A stretch of DNA of 33,476 nucleotides from Gammaproteobacteria bacterium. Its GTDB lineage: Bacteria; Pseudomonadota; Gammaproteobacteria; Chromatiales; Chromatiaceae. Below are positions 8,360 through 15,751 of the stretch, in pieces. Position 1 is the stretch's first letter; every line of letters starts with the position of its first letter. The notes beneath the pieces are model-generated. The model saw only the letters and a program-made list of their open reading frames with translations, was not told the origin of the DNA and made no database searches. Location of the stretch: NCBI GenBank assembly GCA_020445335.1, contig JAGRGU010000073.1, forward strand, positions 21,243 to 54,718, read 5' to 3'. Made by a program: the position numbers and the translations under genes.

Positions 8360-8905
8360 TTACAGGGATGCCGCCGCTCTTGACGCCTGATCGTACAACC
8401 CGGAGGTGTTGCGCAGTACCTTGGCAATCCTGCTCAGATCAGCGAGATCCTGTTCCGTGGCCTGTGCCGGTTCGATGAGGCAGAGGTCACGAACCTTCTT
8501 GTACTCGCCACAGACCTTTCTTCCCTCCTCAGTGGCGGAGTAGAACATCTCCTTACCACGCTTTTCACTCTTCAGCAGGTTTGCTTTCATCAGCTTTTTC
8601 AGCGAGTAATTGATGGTGTGCAGATCCTCGATATTGAGTACGAAAGCGATGTCCACCAGGCGTTTATCCCTGTCTCGATGGTTGACATTATGCAGCACCA
8701 GAATATCGAGCGGATTGAAATCCTGATAACCGACGGCACCGATACAGCGGGTCATCCAGCGACTGAAGGCATTGAAAGCGACGATCAGGCCATATTCAAA
8801 CTCACTCAGCTCCCAACCCTCCTCCGAAGCCAGATGGATGGAGGAGACGATCGGCGAGGATGGGCTCGGCTCTGGCGTCTGAGTGCGTTTCGTCTTCTTG
8901 GTCAT
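8360..8905 (-). CDS. MarR-like winged-helix transcriptional regulator, probable controller of the pxp/TRAP island
   Basis: A protein of 181 residues, with a charged N-terminal tail (KKTKRTQTP), then a helical region and a winged helix (NPLDILVLHNVNHRDRDKRLVDIAF through SLKKLMKANLLKSEKRGKEMFYSATEEGRKV). It resembles the predicted MarR-type regulators grouped with HTH_27-like domains; exact family membership was not verified. The chosen ATG has GGTGAG 5-6 nt upstream; a GTG three codons earlier is possible. It is transcribed away from pxpB, with two copies of the shared operator in the gap. This supports autoregulation and control of pxpA, the TRAP genes and pxpBC. The effector is unknown; 5-oxoproline is the obvious candidate. 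Confidence 0.8.
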   Translation of the reverse strand: MTKKTKRTQTPEPSPSSPIVSSIHLASEEGWELSEFEYGLIVAFNAFSRWMTRCIGAVGYQDFNPLDILVLHNVNHRDRDKRLVDIAFVLNIEDLHTINYSLKKLMKANLLKSEKRGKEMFYSATEEGRKVCGEYKKVRDLCLIEPAQATEQDLADLSRIAKVLRNTSGLYDQASRAAASL

Positions 8906-8956
8906 ATCGCTCACCGGCCTTTTACCACGAAAGTATTAAATCGATCAGTAGTAACT

Positions 8957-8983
8957 GTATCATCGATTATTCGTCAACGTAAT
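8957..8983 (-). promoter_or_regulatory. Operator 3, facing the regulator gene
   Basis: On the minus strand the arm ATTACGTTGA (8983-8974) is followed by a 7-bp spacer and the less conserved arm TCGATGATAC (8966-8957). The conserved arm contains TTGACG placed as a -35 for the regulator, the same orientation relative to its gene as operators 1 and 2 have to theirs. The second arm matches the consensus at 6 of 10 positions, so this would be a weaker site. The -10 element is unclear. Confidence 0.55.
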
Positions 8984-9132
8984 GAAAATAAGTATCAGTG
9001 GCGGTCAATATCGACTGGCAGGTTTCCCATTGACGTTGCCTGTACAGGTGATAGAGAAAACAGCAGGTTTATATCTTGATCCAGCAACAAATTGATCGAT
9101 AGAAAAGCCTGGCAGCCGAAAAAAACAATATC

Positions 9133-9159
9133 ATTACGTTGACTATATATCAGCGTAAT
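9133..9159 (+). promoter_or_regulatory. Operator 2 with overlapping promoter, upstream of pxpB
   Basis: The arms ATTACGTTGA (9133-9142) and TCAGCGTAAT (9150-9159) differ from perfect symmetry at one position, with a 7-bp spacer. The -35 hexamer TTGACT (9139-9144) lies inside, and TAACAT (9162-9167) follows at exactly 17 bp as the -10. The bases after the right arm (ACTA) are shared with operator 1, so the two promoters have the same architecture. The transcript would carry a leader of about 115 nt before pxpB. Confidence 0.72.
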
Positions 9160-9285
9160 ACTAACATTAGCTTTTCATTGGATTGCTGAACGGCGACGCT
9201 GTCCAGGTATGCCGAACATTCCGAGCGGCACCTGTTCGCTGCTCTCAGCACGGTTATCCCCCGGATTGACCCTCATCAGGCAAAG

Positions 9286-10017
9286 GTGATGATTTGGAGA
9301 ACAACCCACAGCTCCGCACGCATCGATCGCGCTTTTCATATTCAGCCGCTATCTGAGAACACGCTGATCATCTATTTCGGGCAACAGGCCGACGCAGCGA
9401 CGGCGAGGAGGATCAGAAGAGCAAATGACGCCATAGCGCATCTTCTGGGCAGCGTTCTGATTGACACCATCCCCTCCTACGGCTCGATCCATCTGACCTA
9501 CGACCTGCTGGCGACAGACTTTTCGGCCCTGCACAAACAACTGAGTGAATGCATTGCCTCGCTCAGACCGGACCCTGTGCAGGAAGCGGGCCCGAAGAGA
9601 ATCGAGATCCCGGTGTACTACGGCGAGGAGGTTGCACTGGATCTGCATGCCGTTGCGGCCCTGGCCGATCTGACCGCCGAGGAGGTGATCTCCATTCATT
9701 CAGCACAGGAATATACTGTCTATGCCATCGGATTCACTCCCGGCTTTGCCTACCTGGGAAATATCGATGAGCGGATTCAAGCACCGAGAAAGCAGACACC
9801 GAGGCGAAAGGTAGCGGCGGGCAGCTTGGGCATAGCCGACCGCCAGACCGCCATCTACCCCGTGGAATCCCCCGGCGGCTGGCAGATTCTGGGACGAACA
9901 CCAGTCGATCTTATCGATTACTCCAAAGCCTCCCTGACGCCGTTCCAGATGGGAGACAGGGTAAAATTTATCTCCGTCACCAGAGATGAGTTTCTCGCAT
10001 TGGGCGGGTCTCTCTGA
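9286..10017 (+). CDS. pxpB: 5-oxoprolinase subunit PxpB (KipI-like allophanate hydrolase subunit 1 family)
   Basis: PxpB carries the small cyclophilin-like half of the 5-oxoprolinase complex and pairs with PxpC. The product has 243 residues. Family signatures are the GFTPGFAYLG block (149-158), preceded by the typical Tyr-Val-Tyr-Ala, and SPGGWQILGRT (195-205). Initiation is at GTG 9286 or the adjacent ATG 9289; the A/G-rich AAAGG lies unusually close to both, so the start is not certain. The stop codon abuts the ATG of pxpC, so the two are coupled. Confidence 0.93.
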   Translation: MMIWRTTHSSARIDRAFHIQPLSENTLIIYFGQQADAATARRIRRANDAIAHLLGSVLIDTIPSYGSIHLTYDLLATDFSALHKQLSECIASLRPDPVQEAGPKRIEIPVYYGEEVALDLHAVAALADLTAEEVISIHSAQEYTVYAIGFTPGFAYLGNIDERIQAPRKQTPRRKVAAGSLGIADRQTAIYPVESPGGWQILGRTPVDLIDYSKASLTPFQMGDRVKFISVTRDEFLALGGSL

Positions 10018-10947
10018 ATGGGATTGAGCGTGACAAATCCAGGTCTTATGGCACTGATTGTCGACTACGGTCGCAACGGCCATCAACACATTGGAGTCAG
10101 CGTGGGCGGCCCGATGGACGAACATGCCTACCTGTGGGCCAATCGACTGCTGGGCAACAACTACGGCGACCCGCAGATTGAAATCACCTTTGGCATGTTC
10201 GAGTGCAGGCTCGAGGCGGCAACCAGCATTGCAGTCACCGGCGCGGATCTCGGAACCCGGATCAACGGTCGGCCGGTAAGAAACTGGCGTGCCCACGCGG
10301 TCAAAGCGGGCGATGTGATCAGCTGTGCCAACCCGGTTTCGGGATTGAGAGCCTATCTGGCGGTCAAAGGCGGCTTCAGGGTCGATAGAATTCTTGGCAG
10401 CAGCACCACCGTCGTCAGGGACAGGCTGGGCGGCCTCGCAGGTGACGGCACAAAGCTGAAGCAGGGTGACCGGATCCCTTTTGAACCTTCAACCGATCAA
10501 TTGCTGATGTCGGTACCCGCTCAATTCATCCCCGACTACGAGCGGATGCTTGAACTGGGGGTGATCCTCGGCTATCAGGAGCGCCATTTTCCTGCTGACG
10601 AGATTGCGCGGTTCTTTGCTACCGAGTACCAGGTCACCCAGGAGATCGACCGGATGGGCTACCGCCTCGCCGGGGACCCGATAGCCTGCGATTTGGATGG
10701 AATTCTCTCCGAAGGTATCTCATATGGCGCCGTCCAGATCCCCAGGGACGGACAACCCATCATACTGCTGCGCGACCGGCAGACGATCGGGGGCTACCCC
10801 AAGATAGGATGTATTTGCAGTCTCGATGCCGCCAGACTATCGCAACGAAAGCCTGGCGATCAGGTTAAATTCCGCCAGGTGGCATTAACGGACGCGGTGC
10901 GGAAAAAAAAAGTATTTGACCGGTTTTTCGGTATCCAACCCAGATAA
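10018..10947 (+). CDS. pxpC: 5-oxoprolinase subunit PxpC (KipA-like, allophanate hydrolase subunit 2 family)
   Basis: PxpC is the larger cyclophilin-like partner of PxpB; together with PxpA they hydrolyse 5-oxoproline with ATP. The product has 309 residues, the family length. Recognisable are VGGPMDEHAYLWANRLLGN near residues 28-46, the ITFGMFE and ITGADLG-type blocks, YLAVKGGF, and in the C-terminal half SEGISYGAVQIP, GQPIILLRDRQTIGGYPKIG and the final RKPGDQVKF. The ATG follows the pxpB stop with no gap. A weak hairpin lies just after the stop. Many genomes annotate such genes as biotin-dependent carboxyltransferases, but the neighbourhood with pxpA and pxpB supports PxpC. Confidence 0.93.
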   Translation: MGLSVTNPGLMALIVDYGRNGHQHIGVSVGGPMDEHAYLWANRLLGNNYGDPQIEITFGMFECRLEAATSIAVTGADLGTRINGRPVRNWRAHAVKAGDVISCANPVSGLRAYLAVKGGFRVDRILGSSTTVVRDRLGGLAGDGTKLKQGDRIPFEPSTDQLLMSVPAQFIPDYERMLELGVILGYQERHFPADEIARFFATEYQVTQEIDRMGYRLAGDPIACDLDGILSEGISYGAVQIPRDGQPIILLRDRQTIGGYPKIGCICSLDAARLSQRKPGDQVKFRQVALTDAVRKKKVFDRFFGIQPR

Positions 10948-10968
10948 ATCAGCGGTCCGATCGCTGAT
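10948..10968 (+). terminator. Weak hairpin after pxpC
   Basis: ATCAGCG (10948-10954) pairs perfectly with CGCTGAT (10962-10968) around a 7-nt loop directly after the pxpC stop. No T-tract follows, so it may only slow or process the transcript before the rpoH promoter. It marks the right end of the inserted block. Confidence 0.35.
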
Positions 10969-11010
10969 CACAAGTGCGACCGCCCGGAACTCCGGAACTT
11001 TCTCCGCTTC

Positions 11011-11035
11011 TGGCACTCATACCGCGGGAGTGCCA
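11011..11035. promoter_or_regulatory. Upstream CIRCE-like element (HrcA site 1) of rpoH
   Basis: TGGCACTC (11011-11018), 9 bp, then GAGTGCCA (11028-11035): a perfect 8-bp inverted repeat with the 9-bp spacing that defines CIRCE (consensus TTAGCACTC-N9-GAGTGCTAA). Its centre lies 32 bp, about three helical turns, upstream of the second copy, so two HrcA dimers could bind on the same face. Confidence 0.8.
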
Positions 11036-11041
11036 AAAGCG

Positions 11042-11071
11042 TTGGCACTCACAATCGCCGAGTGCTAAAAT
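11042..11071 (+). promoter_or_regulatory. CIRCE element (HrcA site 2) with embedded sigma70-type promoter of rpoH
   Basis: TTGGCACTC (11042-11050), 9 bp, GAGTGCTAA (11060-11068) matches the CIRCE consensus except for one base in the left arm. The left arm doubles as a -35 (TTGGCA, 11042-11047, 5 of 6) and the right arm runs into a -10 (TAAAAT, 11066-11071, 5 of 6) at 18-bp spacing. HrcA bound here would occlude RNA polymerase completely. Expected transcription start is near 11078, about 28 nt before the rpoH ATG. Confidence 0.85.
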
Positions 11072-11105
11072 CCAAAGTAGAGTAGAACATTGGGGTATTA
11101 CCAGT

Positions 11106-11957
11106 ATGAGTAAGGAACTCGCTGTTCAAACCATTGTACCGACAGGTAATTTCGACGCCTACGTCAGTGCCGCATACCAGTTGCCGATGCTGAGCGCAGA
11201 GGAGGAACACAGCCTTGCCGTCGATCTGCGCGACAATCAGAATCTGGAGGCGGCACGCAAGCTGGTGATGGCGCACCTGCGCTTCGTGATCAAAATCGCG
11301 CGTGGCTACTCCGGTTATGGACTGGCCCTGCCGGACTTGGTTCAGGAGGGCACGGTCGGCCTGATGAAGGCGGTCAAGCGCTTCGATCCCGACATCGGCG
11401 TGCGCCTGGTCTCGTTTGCCGTGCACTGGATCAAGGCGGAGATCCACGAATTCGTGCTGCGCAACTGGCGTATCGTCAAGGTGGCTACCACCAAGTCCCA
11501 ACGCAAACTCTTCTTCAACCTGCGCAGTTCGAAGAAACGGCTCGGATGGTTTTCCCAGGAAGAGGTCGAGTCGGTTGCGGAGCAGTTGGGCGTCAAACCT
11601 GAGACTGTGCTGCAGATGGAGGCACGCCTGAGCAATCACGACGTTGCTTTCGATGCGCCTCTCGGCGGCGATGACGAACTCAACAGCGTATCGCCTTCCG
11701 CCTACCTGCCCGATCTGCGCATGGAGCCCTCCCGGCAGCTGGAGCAGGCCGACAGCGAAGAGGATGACAGGAGCCGTCTCTACGCGGCGCTGGAAGGTCT
11801 GGACGAGCGCAGCCGTACGATTCTGCAGAGCCGCTGGCTGGCGGAGAAGAAGGCTACGCTGCATCAGCTCGCCGAGCAGTACGGGGTCTCAGCCGAACGA
11901 ATTCGCCAGATCGAAAAGAGCGCGATGCAGAAGATCCGGGTAGAGATCGCCGCCTGA
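11106..11957 (+). CDS. rpoH: RNA polymerase heat-shock sigma factor RpoH (sigma32)
   Basis: RpoH directs RNA polymerase to heat-shock promoters. The ATG gives 283 residues, the normal length, and matches the family N-terminus; the longer open frame runs into the promoter and is not used. Region 2 is visible as DLVQEGTVGLMKAVKRFDP (77-95) followed by FAVHWIKAEIHEF. The diagnostic RpoH box QRKLFFNLR lies at 132-140. Region 4.2 with its helix-turn-helix (HQLAEQYGVSAERIRQIEKSAMQKIR) is at the C-terminus. It is separated from ftsX by an unrelated metabolic block and so needs its own promoter, which is embedded in a CIRCE element, implying negative control by HrcA. Confidence 0.97.
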   Translation: MSKELAVQTIVPTGNFDAYVSAAYQLPMLSAEEEHSLAVDLRDNQNLEAARKLVMAHLRFVIKIARGYSGYGLALPDLVQEGTVGLMKAVKRFDPDIGVRLVSFAVHWIKAEIHEFVLRNWRIVKVATTKSQRKLFFNLRSSKKRLGWFSQEEVESVAEQLGVKPETVLQMEARLSNHDVAFDAPLGGDDELNSVSPSAYLPDLRMEPSRQLEQADSEEDDRSRLYAALEGLDERSRTILQSRWLAEKKATLHQLAEQYGVSAERIRQIEKSAMQKIRVEIAA

Positions 11958-11981
11958 GTGGCAGCCATAGAGTCACCAGCG

Positions 11982-12015
11982 AAACCGGCGCCCTTGCGGG
12001 ACGCCGGTTTTTTCT
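11982..12015 (+). terminator. Rho-independent terminator of rpoH
   Basis: AAACCGGCG-CCC pairs with GGG-A-CGCCGGTTT (one bulged A, 4-nt TTGC loop), followed by a T-rich run. It begins 24 nt after the rpoH stop and closes the rpoH unit. Confidence 0.85.
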
Positions 12016-12228
12016 TGTCGATAGGACTCTGCTAGACTCCATTCCCAGGCCAACCCGCTGGCCAAAATGAAAAAAATTGCCTCGGCACCACGCCGGACAG
12101 TGCTGTTAAAGAAGGCGGACTTTCCCAGCCGTTTCACAGCAACCACGATGCGCGGATAGCGGATCCGACCGCCGCTGGCAATGTCCCCTGCGCGAAGGCG
12201 CGGCGGCCGATTGAGAGTGGACAAGAAC

Positions 12229-13755
12229 ATGAGCGCACTGCAAAAAAACGATATCGTCGCTGTCATCGGCGCCGGCACCATGGGCATAGGCATCGCGCAG
12301 GTCGCGGCCACCGCCGGCCATAAGACACTGCTTTACGATACCAACCGGACCGCGCTGGGAGCGGCGCTCGAAAACCTCACCCATATTCTCGAGCGGCAGC
12401 GGGACAAGGGACGCATCAGCGTCGACGCGTGCAGCGCAACCATCGCCAACCTCCACCCGATCGACAGAATCGGCGACCTCGCCGGCGCGCGTCTGATCAT
12501 TGAAGCCATCGTCGAGGATCTGCCCACCAAGCAGTCGCTGTTCCATCAGCTCGAGTCGATCTGTTCCAAACGGACGATACTCGCCAGCAATACCTCATCG
12601 CTGTCGATCACCGCCATCGCCTCGACTCTCGCCAGACCGGAGAATCTGATCGGCACCCACTTCTTCAACCCGGCACCGATGATGCGGCTGGTCGAGGTGA
12701 TCTCCGGCGTCAGCACCAGTGAACAGTTGGCCGAGACCGTCTTCAATACCCTGCGCGACTGGGGCAAGGAGCCGGTGCGCGCGCGCTCGACCCCCGGTTT
12801 TATCGTCAATCGTGTCGCCCGCCCCTTCTACGCCGAGTCGCTGCGGTTGATGGAGGAGGGGGTCACCGACGCTGCCAGCATCGATGCTCTGATGCGATCC
12901 GCCGGCGGTTTCCGCATGGGTCCCTTCGAGTTGATGGACCTGATCGGCCAGGATATCAACTACGCGGTCACCTGCTCGATCTTCGAGGCCTTCCATCACG
13001 ACCCGCGTTTCCTTCCCTCGATTCTGCAGCGGGAACTGGTCGATGGCGGCATGCTCGGTCGCAAGAGCGGACGCGGATTCTACGACTATCGCGGCGAGCA
13101 CCGACAGGCGCAGGCAGCGGTGGCCGGGAGCGCCCCCGCCCCCGAGCGCATCCTCATCAGCGGGAATCTCGGCGCAGCAACGGAGATCACAGAACTCTGC
13201 CACGAGGCGGGTATCGCGGTCGAGACGAGGGATGGCGGCGAAGCGGGAATCCATTTCGGCGAATCGTTGCTGGCGCCGAGCGACGGGCGTACCGCCACGC
13301 GCCGAAGTGCCGAGAGCGGCAGGGGCAACACGATCGTCTTCGATCTCGCGTTCGACTATCGCCAGACCGAGTACATCGCCCTGGCCGCCTCCGACAACGC
13401 AGCGCCAGAGGCGTTGCGACAGGCGGTCGGCCTGTTTCAGAAGCTCGGCAAACAGGTGATCGTGGTCGATGACACCCCGGCACTGATCGTATTGCGCACC
13501 ATCTGCATGCTCGCCAACGAGGCCGCGGAGACCGTGCTGCAGCAGGTTTGCGATGCCGCCGCGGTCGATGCCGCGATGCAGAACGGCGTCAACTACCCGC
13601 TTGGACCGCTGGCCTGGGCGGACAGACTAGGCGCCGCGACGGTCCTGACCACGCTCGAGCACTTGCAACAGGCATACGGATTCGACCGCTACCGTCCCTC
13701 TCAGCTCATGCGCAGACGGGCCGAGAGTGGTCTTCCGTTTCATGGCGGCGAGTGA
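12229..13755 (+). CDS. paaH: 3-hydroxyacyl-CoA dehydrogenase, PaaH type (3-hydroxyadipyl-CoA dehydrogenase)
   Basis: In the aerobic phenylacetate pathway PaaH oxidises 3-hydroxyadipyl-CoA to 3-oxoadipyl-CoA with NAD+. The product has 508 residues from the ATG at 12229, the length of PaaH. It has the family's double layout: an N-terminal Rossmann fold with GAGTMG (14-19), the catalytic His in GTHFFNPAP (H144), the helical domain ([41 protein letters not shown]), and a second C-terminal helical repeat ([14 protein letters not shown]). No other ring-degradation genes (paaABCE, paaG, paaZ, paaJ) lie in the window. It may therefore serve general beta-oxidation or dicarboxylyl-CoA turnover. A GTG at 12217 is an alternative start. 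Separated by 81 nt from paaI. Confidence 0.85.
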   Translation: MSALQKNDIVAVIGAGTMGIGIAQVAATAGHKTLLYDTNRTALGAALENLTHILERQRDKGRISVDACSATIANLHPIDRIGDLAGARLIIEAIVEDLPTKQSLFHQLESICSKRTILASNTSSLSITAIASTLARPENLIGTHFFNPAPMMRLVEVISGVSTSEQLAETVFNTLRDWGKEPVRARSTPGFIVNRVARPFYAESLRLMEEGVTDAASIDALMRSAGGFRMGPFELMDLIGQDINYAVTCSIFEAFHHDPRFLPSILQRELVDGGMLGRKSGRGFYDYRGEHRQAQAAVAGSAPAPERILISGNLGAATEITELCHEAGIAVETRDGGEAGIHFGESLLAPSDGRTATRRSAESGRGNTIVFDLAFDYRQTEYIALAASDNAAPEALRQAVGLFQKLGKQVIVVDDTPALIVLRTICMLANEAAETVLQQVCDAAAVDAAMQNGVNYPLGPLAWADRLGAATVLTTLEHLQQAYGFDRYRPSQLMRRRAESGLPFHGGE

Positions 13756-13836
13756 AGATGACAGCTGCCGGCTGATGCGACGATTCCACTTGCGCACGCC
13801 CTTGGAGGCGGGCGCGGAGCGTCATAGAATGCTTGG

Positions 13837-14289
13837 ATGAATGCTGAGGAGCAACAAGCGGCAGCGGAGCGATACGGCAGGTGGATGGCGCAGCATGATC
13901 GATTCGCCAATGCGCTCGGCATCGAACTGCAGCAGGTGGCGCCGGGCTACTGCCGAGTTTCGATGCAGGTCCGCGAAGAGATGCTGAACGCGGTCGGCAT
14001 GACCCACGGTGGCGCGACATTCTCACTGGCGGACTTCGCTTTCGCGGTGGCCTCCAACTCCCACGGCCGTACAGCGGTGGCGCTCAGCGCGCAGATCAAC
14101 TATCCCGGTGCGAGCCGGGCCGGCGACCAACTGGTGGCCGAAGCGAAGGAGGCCAGCGTGAGTGGACGCACAGGCCTCTACAACATCGAAGTCCGTAATC
14201 AGGAGCAGAGGCTGGTGGCGCAGTTCACCGGTACCGTCTACCGGCGCACGGACAATCTTTCGGAGTGGATGAACGGGGAGAAGAGATGA
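13837..14289 (+). CDS. paaI: Hotdog-fold acyl-CoA thioesterase PaaI
   Basis: PaaI hydrolyses ring-hydroxylated arylacetyl-CoA and related thioesters, rescuing CoA when the pathway stalls. The 150-residue product has the family active-site pattern: an Asn at 51, HGG (57-59) and an Asp at 66 within LADFAFA, matching the catalytic Asp of the family. The stop overlaps the ATG of paaK by 4 bases (ATGA), so thioesterase and ligase are translated together. The pair forms a potential make-and-break cycle for arylacetyl-CoA. Confidence 0.88.
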   Translation: MNAEEQQAAAERYGRWMAQHDRFANALGIELQQVAPGYCRVSMQVREEMLNAVGMTHGGATFSLADFAFAVASNSHGRTAVALSAQINYPGASRAGDQLVAEAKEASVSGRTGLYNIEVRNQEQRLVAQFTGTVYRRTDNLSEWMNGEKR

Positions 14290-15587
14290 TTTTACATCAT
14301 GATATCGAAACGCTGCCTAGGGAGGATCTCGAGGCACTGCAGCTGAAAAGGCTCAAGACGACGGTCGAGCGCTGCTACCACACGGTCGGTTTCTATCACG
14401 ACGCGATGGATGATCTCGGCGTCAAGCCCCACCATATTCAGAAACTCTCCGACGTGCGCCTGCTGCCCTACACCAAAAAAGAGCACCTGCGCGAGAACTA
14501 CCCTTTCGGTCTGTTCGCCGTACCTACCGAGCAGGTCGTGCGGGTACACGCCTCTTCCGGGACCACCGGCAAACCGACGGTGGTAGGTTATACAAGGCGC
14601 GATATCCGCTCCTGGGGCCAGCTGGTGGCCCGCTGTCTTGCCGCCTCCGGTATGCGGCCCGGCGACCGGCTGCACAATGCCTACGGCTACGGGCTCTTCA
14701 CCGGGGGCCTGGGACTGCACTACGGCGGCGAAGCATTGGGGGTGATGGTGACGCCGATGTCGGGCGGACAGACGCAGAAACAGCTGATGCTACTGAAGGA
14801 TTTCGCGCCCACCGCGATCAGTTGCACCCCCTCCTACGCGCTCAACCTGGCGGAGGCGGCGGACGAGATGGGCATGGATATCCGCAAGTTGCCGCTGAAG
14901 GTCGGTATTCACGGCGCCGAACCCTGGACCGAGGAGATGCGCTACGAACTTGAATCGAGACTCGGAATCGACTGCGTCGACATCTATGGCCTCTCCGAAG
15001 TGATGGGGCCGGGCGTCGGCAACGAATGCATCGAAGCCAAGAAGGGGCTGCATATCTGGGAGGACCACTTCCTGGTCGAGTGCGTCGACATCGATAGCGG
15101 CAAACCCCTGCCTTACGGCGAGGAGGGCGAGATCGTCTTCACCTCGCTGACCAAAGAGGCCTTCCCGGTCCTGCGCTACCGCACGCGCGACATCTCCGTA
15201 CTCGATCCCGCTCCCTGCAAATGCGGTCGCACGCATGTGCGCATGCGCCGTATCACCGGCCGTAGCGACGATATGCTGATCATCCGCGGTGTCAACGTCT
15301 ACCCGACCCAGGTGGAATCGGTGCTGATGCAGACTGAAACCCTCTCGCCCTTCTATCAGATCGAGGTCTTCCGTGAAGGCAGCATGGACAACATGGTTGT
15401 CAACGTCGAAGCCAGCCCGCCGCTGATGGAGCAGTCACAGGAGCACCGCGACAGGATCGCCGCCAAGGTGGTACGCGACATCAAGGACTTCATCGGCGTC
15501 AACTGCCGGGTGCAGATCAAGGGGGTCGGCGAGATTCCCCGTTCCGAGGGCAAAGCGGTACGCGTCATCGATCACCGCAAGCGCTGA
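14286..15587 (+). CDS. paaK: Phenylacetate-CoA ligase (AMP-forming) PaaK
   Basis: PaaK activates phenylacetate or other arylacetates with ATP and CoA to the CoA thioester. The start overlapping paaI gives 433 residues, the usual size. The adenylation P-loop SSGTTGKP is at 90-97; further blocks are GIHGAEPWTEEMR, YGLSEVMGPGVGNEC, RYRTRDIS, GRSDDMLIIRGVNVYPTQVESVL and the C-terminal catalytic-lysine region IPRSEGKAVRVIDHRKR. Downstream iorAB encodes the enzyme that forms or consumes the same arylacetyl-CoA products. The pairing PaaK-IOR is known in organisms that metabolise aromatic amino acids through arylpyruvates. Confidence 0.94.
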   Translation: MILHHDIETLPREDLEALQLKRLKTTVERCYHTVGFYHDAMDDLGVKPHHIQKLSDVRLLPYTKKEHLRENYPFGLFAVPTEQVVRVHASSGTTGKPTVVGYTRRDIRSWGQLVARCLAASGMRPGDRLHNAYGYGLFTGGLGLHYGGEALGVMVTPMSGGQTQKQLMLLKDFAPTAISCTPSYALNLAEAADEMGMDIRKLPLKVGIHGAEPWTEEMRYELESRLGIDCVDIYGLSEVMGPGVGNECIEAKKGLHIWEDHFLVECVDIDSGKPLPYGEEGEIVFTSLTKEAFPVLRYRTRDISVLDPAPCKCGRTHVRMRRITGRSDDMLIIRGVNVYPTQVESVLMQTETLSPFYQIEVFREGSMDNMVVNVEASPPLMEQSQEHRDRIAAKVVRDIKDFIGVNCRVQIKGVGEIPRSEGKAVRVIDHRKR

Positions 15588-15615
15588 TCCCAGTAGCGAT
15601 CCTGAACACCGACGC

Positions 15616-15639
15616 TGCGCCGCACCAAAATGCGGCGCA
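15616..15639 (+). other. Hairpin after paaK
   Basis: TGCGCCGCA (15616-15624) and TGCGGCGCA (15631-15639) form a perfect 9-bp stem with a 6-nt loop, 29 nt after the paaK stop. There is no T-tract, so it may attenuate rather than end transcription before iorA. The region up to 15751 holds no gene. Confidence 0.5.
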
Positions 15640-15751
15640 AAGCGTTCATTTTGTGCGCAAAACTTTGTATCCTTTGCGGTTTGGTCCCAACCGACCACCA
15701 TGAAACGCCCCGTGGCAGGCAAGCGGCATGCCGGGGCCCTGATCTTCGAAG

